From NCBI RefSeq assembly GCF_000005505.3, contig NC_016132.3, forward strand, positions 30,704,914 through 30,768,913: 64,000 nt of DNA. The letters run 5' to 3'. Both the position numbers and the translations under genes were made by a program. Positions 56,527-64,000 of this stretch are shown here, piece by piece. This DNA comes from Brachypodium distachyon. Taxonomy: Eukaryota > Streptophyta > Magnoliopsida > Poales > Poaceae. The number at the start of each line of letters is the position of its first letter. Within the stretch, counting starts at the first letter, position 1. Under the pieces are notes generated by a model, which was given only the letters and a program-made list of their open reading frames with translations, was not told where the DNA came from and ran no database searches.

Positions 56527-58657
56527 TTCCCCTCAAATCAAATGGGTTCCCTAGGAAATAATCTACTGTGAACTAGTTGTATTTTATTGTCGGTGATAAT
56601 AGCATCTAAGGCAGCTGTAGCGTCCGCAGTGCATGCCAATGTAGCCAGCAGAAATGAAATGGGTTCATATGTACACCATGTGTAGCAATACACTTTTGAG
56701 ACAACTCCTACTGGTGCAGTGGTCCAAGTAAATATGAATGTAATCCAAATAAATACGGTAACTAGTACTCAGGTAATTCCCCGTGCAGGTGTATTTTTTA
56801 TTCTGAATCTAGAAATGTATGTTAGCTTAATGTTCGGTGCCTTGTTAAGGACCTGACTTCACAAATCTTCACTACTATGAAGTTAGCAACTTAACGAATC
56901 TTGCTAATATGAAAATCTTAATTGGTGGTGCCTTTCTGTCCACCTTTGGCCTGCACCTCCTGTTGATCCCGCGTAAATGGTTGGAAAGAGTCATAAGATG
57001 AAGGCTTTGGTCTGGCATAGATAGTTGTTAGGGTATAATAAACTTCTATATGTGCGTGACTACAAATCAATTTCAAAAAAAAAATCAATTTGTGGTGAAC
57101 ACCAACTAAAGTATTCACCCACTTAAGGTACCAACGAGGCTAGGCCTAGCTGGGTGGGTCGACATGTGAAGACAAGGACTCAAATGAGAGAAGAATCTTC
57201 CCCTTTTGCTTCGTCACTTGTGATGGACCATAAGGTCGTGAATACCCCCGCCACGTGGTTATAGCCTCACTTCATCTCACATTGAATAAGCTCAAGGAAA
57301 ATGTCGTGGACCGAGTGTAGAGTTCCCGCGGACGCTAACCCTAAGTCCTGGACACAGCTACTAGACCCCCTTGGTGACTCTAACGTAGGACTGTGCTTGC
57401 TTAATGAGCGAGACCAAACCTACGAGAACACACAGTCGTGTCACCCTTTTTAGGCATAAGATACATTCATATTTGTTCAAATTAAAGTCACTTAATATGA
57501 GACGGAGGGATTATATTATACATACTCTTCTAATCAGATCGGCATTTAAAATCAGAACCTGACTTTGTGAGCAACTGTTGATTAACAACACAAGCATCTG
57601 ACCCAGCAAAAGAAAAACACCAACTTCTGCACAAGAGAGAACAATTACACTGTAGGAACTCTATACTCTTTTTACTCGCTTTCCTTCTCTTTGCAAAGTT
57701 GCATCTTTTATGCTTCCTAAGGAAATGGAAAAGGAGGATAGAGCTCCTGGTAAAATCTCCAGTGTAAACTCCCTCTCCCTCATCTAATTCTTTTTGTTTG
57801 AGGGTTAAAGGCTGTATGCAAAATGCCTACAGTCATAAATTAAATAAAGAGTAACTGTACAATGAAAATGAAAAGAAATGAAGAAAGAACTATCTGAAAC
57901 TAGCTAGCCATGAGGCCAAGTTGGAGTATTTTTTTTCCTTTTAGCTCTTTGGAAGACCAAATTCATCTCCTCTTTGAAATTTGCCTGCATCTGTAGAGGC
58001 TGGGAGTTGGTTGGTTGAAGATGAGAGGTGAGCAAGGGAATACCCTCGTCTAATTCTCAGTGTGATAAGAAGCTCGAGAAACAAAACACAGTACATGTCG
58101 CAGAACAAAGTGTAATGTAATGAGATGGTTACACTGGGAGGAATGTTTCATAGATATGTGGAACCAACGCAGGCAAATGGGTGGTATCACTTGGTTCTTC
58201 AACTCATTCATCTAACCATTCTCTTCTCCGAGCATTGTGTTCTCCGGCCAAACTTGGCCATCTCCGTAAACATAGAACCATTTCATTTGATTCTACTTGG
58301 TCCTGCCAACCAAAAACACCCTAAACCCTAATGCTCCTTTTGTTCCAGTTAATTTGCACAAAATTTCTAAATGCAGGGGAAGATTTCAGTTAATCAGTTT
58401 TTTTTTCTCAACCACTGTTCTAAATCGTGTCTATGTGGCTGGACATAATGAAAGGATGACATTGCCATTCCTTATTACACTACTATTATTAACTTTGTGT
58501 CCTATGAAAAAATAAACTAGTCCCAAATTATCGACTGATGGCTGATGTTGCACATTGTGTCGTCTGCACGTCCGAAAATGGGCTGGCTGGTATGAAGTTG
58601 ACAGCCAGTTAACACAAGAAGAAACCAATGTGCATTCCAGCTTCTCCTATTCTTCAG
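56527..58657. other. Intergenic between QOR-like and MO25-like genes
   Basis: The first 200 bp are probably the QOR-like 3' UTR. A right-end Stowaway fragment (TCACTTAATATGAGACGGAGGGA) lies at about 57450-57510. No coding domain is seen. The last part is probably the 3' UTR of the MO25-like gene, which is convergent with the QOR-like gene. Confidence 0.45.
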
Positions 58658-61600
58658 TTACAACGCCGATATCTCGGTGATAACCTGAGCTTTGTCAGCT
58701 TCGAACTGCTTATCCTCTGCAGAGCACGATAAATTATCTTACATAATCGATCTTGCTTTATTGTGAATATAAATGAACAATTTACCTTTGTCTAGAGTGA
58801 AGTCTGCTAAGAACCTAAGGAGCTTGTTTTTGTTAGTGGCAAGTATGCCAACGATCTCAGGTGGCTTGTTCTGATTGGCAGCAAACAACTAGTGACAGAT
58901 AAAAAGATGTTTAGCTTAACTGAAAGTAGAAAAAGCATGTCTATCTTTGATAATAAATTAACTGATGAAAATAAAGGTAAGGTCTCAAAAGATAAGTGGA
59001 CTTGATACTGAACTTTGAAGACATGAAAGGCCTCCACTTGAATTGCCTTGCTTTGTCCCTGGTCATGTAGCAGGACAACAAGCTAAAGAGTCAGCATAGC
59101 TGTTAAGGAGTACATATGGTTTTGTTTGGTTAGGCTTAAATGTGGTTTTTTACTTTTGGCTTATAAGCCACAAAAACACCTATTTAGGTGCTTTCAGCTT
59201 TGAGTTTTGGCTTTTGTCTTGATATTGTCAGATGATGGTATAAACAAAAAGCCAAAGGTCTAACCAAACGGGGCCATGGAGTCTCCAACAAATGCAAATA
59301 AGCTCACACAAAGACAGTGTGTGGCTTTTGTTGAGTAACATATTTAAAAAGTATGAATATCTCACCCTCAGAAGATTCATTAGAATTATTAGGTGCTCCT
59401 TTGAGCTAACATACCACACCATCACTGTCATGTTTGACCTCTCCATTAGAATATCTCCCAAGAGCTGAAAGACATAGGACATGCCTAGGACAACTCAGAC
59501 AAGATCGACAAATCATCTAAGAGTTGAGATTGTAGAGTCAAATATTTTTACAGGAAACATAAAGTTCAAAGAATGTTCCATGAATTTTATGTTTAGCGGG
59601 CTAAACAGAAATAAGTAACAACAGAGGATTACAGGGAGAATAGACTCATATACCTGAATAGCTTGCCTTCGGATAATGTAGTTGGAAGATGATAACAGTT
59701 TTGAGTTAAATTCTGCAAAGAACTGATACACGAAGTGCATTTAGAAATCCCAATGGAGTAGCTATAACAAAGGTTAATATGCATATCCAACTGTACTGTG
59801 AATCGCTCTAAAAGATTTAAAGAGAATAAGTAGTGTTAATTTCCAAATACACACACGCACAACGCCACGCCAAACCTTATTTGGGACATGGTTAATCTAT
59901 GTTACATACCGTATTGTTCTTTAACCTCAAACAAAAAATGAAATGGTTTAACACACACAGTTCAAGAGATCTAAAAAACATGACCATTGTAGTAAGTCTA
60001 CATGGACCATTAATTAGATATCTCTATATTTGACTGACCGCAAGTAATTTGCTAGTACTCAGTAACTCTTTATGTTCTAATGCACTTGACTTGAGTTACA
60101 ACTATGTAGGAAATATAATGAGCAAATGTGGACTTGAATACCCAAATAATAAACCAGAAAAACTTACCCAATCATAATTCCTGGAAAAAAACTCAGCAAC
60201 ACTTGATTTATGCCTTGTCAAGAGTTCCTGTTACAAGTCAAATAAAAAACAATATCCAACAGCTAGAAAACAGCAGCCTGAGATTTAAGGAGATAATAAA
60301 AAATTCTACTTCAATAATTTCTCACAACTCTTTCTATGTGCTCCCTCCTATCCATAATAAGTGTCGGGGATTTACTACAAAGTTGTACTAGCTTTGTACT
60401 AAATCCCCGACACTTATTATGGATCGTAGGGAGTAGTAAATACAAAAGGAAGACTAAAACCAATTATTTATGTATAACGTGCATGATGGTCCTCTTTGTA
60501 CTCTCTCATTAGGAAGGTGAAGTTTAAAAAGCATCTTCTAACCTTAAAAGTCCTGAAGGCATCCGATGCTATGTTGAAGTCTGGAAACTGTATATATTCG
60601 AAAAAATTCTTCATATGCTCAGAGTCTAGTACATACCTATAACATTAATGAAAATATTTTCTTACTTAAATGTCCAAAACAAGAATAGTCCAAACCTAAT
60701 TTTTTTTGGCACTAATTCACAAATAAAACACAACAAACGATTTGGATAATGAATGTCTACTGCAATATGTAAGAAAAGGTATGGCTTACGAATAAACCTC
60801 TAACATTCAGGCTACAAGAGAATAAGCTGATTTTGATTAATGCATTTGTAGGACTTTGGACCTGGAACATTTGTATGAGACCCGAGTTGAACTACACAAC
60901 CATAAAACCTGATGTCTCGGAAAATGAAGTCTAAAAACCAGTCAATTCTCTTTGTGGTTTTTCTGATATGACATATGATGTACTCACTCCATCCGGAAAT
61001 AAGTGATGGTTATTTGTATAAGAATCTACACAAACCCATGTCACTTATTTTGGGACGGGGGGAATATAATGTTTCCCAATATGGCAAATAATGTGGTTTA
61101 CAATGTGGATTTTTGATCCAAAGAAAAATCAGAAAAAAAATAGAAAACAGGAAATAAAACAAAAAGATCTTAAGAAATTCTAATTTCCTAAATTTTGAGT
61201 GTTGGGAATTGATATGATTTTTTGCATTTAATAAAGCTTTCCCTTTTTTCCGAAAAGGAGGATAACCCCCGGCCTCTGCTTCGGTTGATGCACACGGCCA
61301 TATATCATTAAAAAGCAGGCAAAGCCAAAGTCGATCCAGAAAAAAGAAAAACCCGAGGATGTAGACCTCACGACAGTAACTCCACCAGAGTACCACTCTA
61401 TGGTAAAATGCTGAAACAAATGAAAATACACTGCTCGTAGGCAAAGCCTTCAAGAAGGGATCACAAAGCTTTCCCTATACTGAGCTTTTGGAGAAATCAC
61501 ACCCCTAGCACATATAACGGTTGAAACAAAATATAATAAATTATTTTTTTGACCGAATATAATAAATTATTTTGACTGTAAATTTCTAAAGTTCAGCATA

Positions 61601-62653
61601 ATTTTTGTAATATAGTTCAATACTTTTCTAAGCTCACATTTTATTAAATTGTCCACATTGACAGCACATCACATGACACTGGAAAAACCACCCATGCCAT
61701 ATGCAATGTCAGCACCCTCGAAACCGCCTGTTTCAAAGTGATCTTGTTTTGAATGTTCGGGACCCTGATGTCTGGTTTTATAGTTGAAGATTTAACTCCA
61801 ATCTCGTAGAAAAGTTCATGGTCTAAAATGTATCATTTCCTTACTGTCATTATTCGCGTAAGATTACGGTCATACCGAGCTGCAACTTGGTGGCATATGC
61901 AGTCCCTCAACATAGTGCTATAATGTATTGCAATCTCCATGTTTTCATACCTGCACACAGACGTGAGACGTCAATTGCATAAAATTAGGTGGTTACTTCT
62001 TAATAAGAAATAACCACACAGAGTAAATGATGTCAAAATATAGGTTCCTAAATTAATAAGGAACCAAGTTACCAAGAACTTGTATAGTTTGAATCATTAC
62101 AGATGATAATACGTGAAAAGGAAATCAACCAGCACAAAAATAGCTTGGGGTGAAACACAAATAGAAACTGATGGGTTGAACAGTTACTCACCCAGACATT
62201 AAAATATCCAGAAGATCTTGGTTCGCTTCCAAGTAATCAGAGGCAACCATTCTTGAATCAACCTTGCGCCTTTGTAAGTTTGCAATAACTTGAGTAACAT
62301 CCTTTTGAGCCTAAACAAAATGAATGAAAATGAAACAGATCTCCTTAAACTAGCATGTGGTGACAATCATAAAACTATGGAGTTACCTACATACATAAGA
62401 TATTTGCTATTGGTGCAGTTGTCTATAAAAGTTACATCAACAATAATTTCAAATAAATAAATATAGAAGGAATCCATTGACATACTTCTAAGTCCAAATA
62501 AGGAAGGCAGATTATTATTAGACGCATGGTATTGGTATTCTCTTTGAAGAACTCCTTGGTCAACTGTGTGCAAGCTTCAGCTATAGGATCTCCATCGCCG
62601 TTGCCATATAGAATGCATTTCATATCTCTGATGGTTTTGCTTAGCTCAGCTAT
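58658..62653 (-). CDS. MO25/CAB39-like protein, 5' end outside the window
   Basis: Ten minus-strand exons: 62486-62653, 62192-62310, 61876-61950, 60543-60636, 60168-60227, 59654-59722, 59366-59464, 59014-59058, 58786-58888, 58658-58716 (296 aa, all in phase, stop TAA). The frame begins [20 protein letters not shown] and runs through the helical repeat fold: [104 protein letters not shown]25 is a scaffold that binds and activates STE20/LKB1-type kinases. Plant versions act in cell polarity and cell division. About 40-45 N-terminal residues are missing; I found no matching exon in 62654-64000. Introns carry several MITEs. Confidence 0.9.
60341..60433. mobile_element. Stowaway-type MITE, near-perfect hairpin
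   Basis: The arms CATAATAAGTGTCGGGGATTTA and TAAATCCCCGACACTTATTATG are exactly complementary, extended by CTCCCTCCTATC and inverted GAGGGAG-like ends. The loop is short (about 20 b). It lies in the MO25-like intron between the exons at 60168 and 60543. Confidence 0.85.
60983..61064. mobile_element. Stowaway-type MITE
   Basis: CTCACTCCATCCGGAAATAAGTGA versus inverted TCACTTATTTTGGGACGGGGGGAA, flanked by TA on both sides (60981-60982, 61065-61066). It shares its interior (TTATTTGTATAAGAATCTACACAAACCCATGTCA) with the element at 63818-63899. Confidence 0.8.
61530..61573. mobile_element. Micro-insertion TTTGACCG between 18-bp direct repeats
   Basis: AATATAATAAATTATTTT at 61530-61547 recurs at 61556-61573. 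Only TTTGACCG lies between, though the T-run makes the boundary ambiguous. Reversed it is CGGTC followed by A-run, like the insertion at 18514-18551. Confidence 0.45.
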
Positions 62654-62783
62654 CTGCAAGACAGTTCACCTCTGGAATAAATATTTATACACAAGAGTTT
62701 TGGTACAATATAAAAATTCACTGATAAGCAAATAAAAAAATTAAGTTCATTTTATTTTATTAAATACAACAGTCAATCTCTTA

Positions 62784-63054
62784 CTCCCTCCTTTTCACAA
62801 AAAATGACATGCACAAATTTCGATATTTTACTTTGACCAACAATTAGACTAATAATTTTAAAGTTATGTGCTACAAAAATTTAGTACAATAAGTTTGTAT
62901 TTCAAAAACGTTTCCGACGGTATAAAATTTATAACATATAATCACTAAATCAGCAACACTTATTATGGACCAGAGGGAGTACATATTGGTCTAATCGTTA
63001 ATCAAAGTTCGAACTCAAAATGCGTGCGCGTCATTTTTTGTGAAAAGGAGGGAG
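62784..63054. mobile_element. Stowaway-type MITE, 271 bp, with possible nested fragment
   Basis: CTCCCTCCTTTTCACAAAAAATGAC and GTCATTTTTTGTGAAAAGGAGGGAG are perfectly inverted, flanked by TA (62782-62783, 63055-63056). Inside, ACTTATTATGGACCAGAGGGAGTA is a Stowaway-like end from another family, so a second element or fragment may be embedded. Confidence 0.85.
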
Positions 63055-63116
63055 TATTATTAATCAGTTCTGCTGCACGGATTTAAGCAATTGTGTTGTT
63101 ACTCGCATAACAACTA

Positions 63117-63323
63117 CTCCCTCCATTCCAAAATACACCTCATATAGATTTGTGCACTTGGACCAAGCCAGCCCTCGTTTCTAGTGTTAAACCACTCATA
63201 TGGGGTTAATAATAAATGGATGTGAGTAGTTATTGGCCTGATGCGGGTACCATGAGAAAAATGAGGTGTATTGTGGAACAAATGAGAAAAATCTATACAC
63301 GTTGTAATTTGGAATAGAGGGAG
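63117..63323. mobile_element. Stowaway-type MITE, 207 bp
   Basis: CTCCCTCCATTCCAAAATACACCTCAT versus the right end TTTGGAATAGAGGGAG, flanked by TA (63115-63116, 63324-63325). The interior has additional inverted segments (AATGAGGTGTATTGTGGAAC). Confidence 0.8.
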
Positions 63324-63817
63324 TACTATGCACTGGGAGGACTGACAAAAGACAGCATGATAAATAACAAGTTGCATATGATTATAATAAATTCAAGCAA
63401 AAATTAACTGAACACAATCGTATACAAAATATTTCTAATGGGTCATGTAAAATCCATGCAAATTTATTAGGTACTTAAACTTTAAACATTTGTTCTATGG
63501 AGGTACTCAATACTACTAATTTGGCGTGTGCAATGTACAATTTACAATATTTATTTTGCCGTTTAAACATTCATCAAAGCGAGCCGTCTCTGTCAGTTAT
63601 TGGCATGGGGTATTTATAGCTACTAGGAGGCCAAGGGAGTTGGTGTGGAGAAAGAAAATAGATCAAAGAATTAATTAACCCACTCAAGTTCATATTTCTC
63701 TCCCTTAACTCTCTTAAATATGTGTAGCATAATTTGCAAAGGACCAGCTTGATGTTTAGCCATCAGATCATTTGGATTGCACAAAACTGGTAAGTTCTAG
63801 TGACTAGCAATCTTGTA

Positions 63818-63899
63818 CTCCCTCCGTCCAGAAATAAGCGATGTGGATTTATATAAGAATTTATACAAATCCATGTCATTTATTTTGGGACGGAGGGAG
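63818..63899. mobile_element. Stowaway-type MITE, 82 bp, canonical ends
   Basis: CTCCCTCCGTCCAGAAATAAGCGATG and inverted CATTTATTTTGGGACGGAGGGAG, flanked by TA (63816-63817, 63900-63901). This is the best-preserved Stowaway in the window. Confidence 0.9.
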
Positions 63900-64000
63900 T
63901 ACATGCTTAATGAAAATATCACACAACTTATAGGTTGTGAAATATATACACACCGGCATATTCAACTCAAATGAACGGTGCATATAGCACAAAATATCTA

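Noticed and set aside
59014..59092. Alternative acceptor adding extra residues (LVVLLHDQ) to the MO25-like protein
   Set aside because: Using CCAG|GGACAA gives the exact family length between NLLR and SKAIQ; the upstream acceptor would insert twelve codons.

Overview
This is nuclear DNA from a grass (Poaceae), most likely Pooideae/Triticeae. I infer this from spliced plant genes with GT-AG introns, GC-rich first exons, many Stowaway-type MITEs (TA-flanked, CTCCCTCCGT ends), a plant L1 LINE, a Tat-lineage Ty3/gypsy element and a FAR1-type Mutator element. There is no prokaryotic or organellar character. All calls come from reading the sequence; no search was run.

Layout. 1-0.3 kb: last two exons of an unrecognised plus-strand gene. 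0.8-9.2 kb: a LINE nest, with an RNase H fragment, a zf-RVT fragment and one nearly full-length but broken LINE (about 2.93-9.01 kb). 10.3-16.0 kb: a complete minus-strand MORF (organellar RNA-editing factor, MORF3-like) with a 4.4 kb first intron. 18.9-22.5 kb: a complete plus-strand reticulon-like (RTNLB) gene with a small Helitron in its third coding intron. 23.3-23.9 kb: an intronless minus-strand LEA_2/NHL membrane protein. 24.2-37.3 kb: nested mobile elements, with two Stowaways, an inverted-repeat element hit by a smaller TIR element, and a Harbinger-like MITE split by an 11.4 kb Tat gypsy element (TSD TGCAA). The Tat element has lost part of one LTR plus gag and protease, and carries an antisense spliced gene. 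About 37.3-50.9 kb: a Mutator-like element with two convergent genes, a decayed Ulp1-type (C48) protease gene on plus and an open FAR1-type transposase on minus. Its non-coding parts are saturated, on one strand only, with the short motif TGGCAACT. 51.0-56.5 kb: a complete plus-strand quinone-oxidoreductase-like (MDR) gene. 58.7-62.7 kb: ten exons of a minus-strand MO25/CAB39-like gene whose 5' end lies outside the window.

The host genes are unrelated single-copy loci (RNA editing, ER membrane shaping, plasma-membrane LEA_2, redox, MO25 scaffold) and do not form a pathway. Their splice phases close exactly: MORF 250 aa, RTNLB 248 aa, LEA_2 213 aa, QOR-like 346 aa, MO25 at least 296 aa. They therefore look functional. 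The most unusual material is the Mutator element with its TGGCAACT-filled non-coding DNA, the Tat element's antisense gene and clean deletion, and at least four tiny poly(A/T)-bearing insertions flanked by direct repeats of 10-18 bp.
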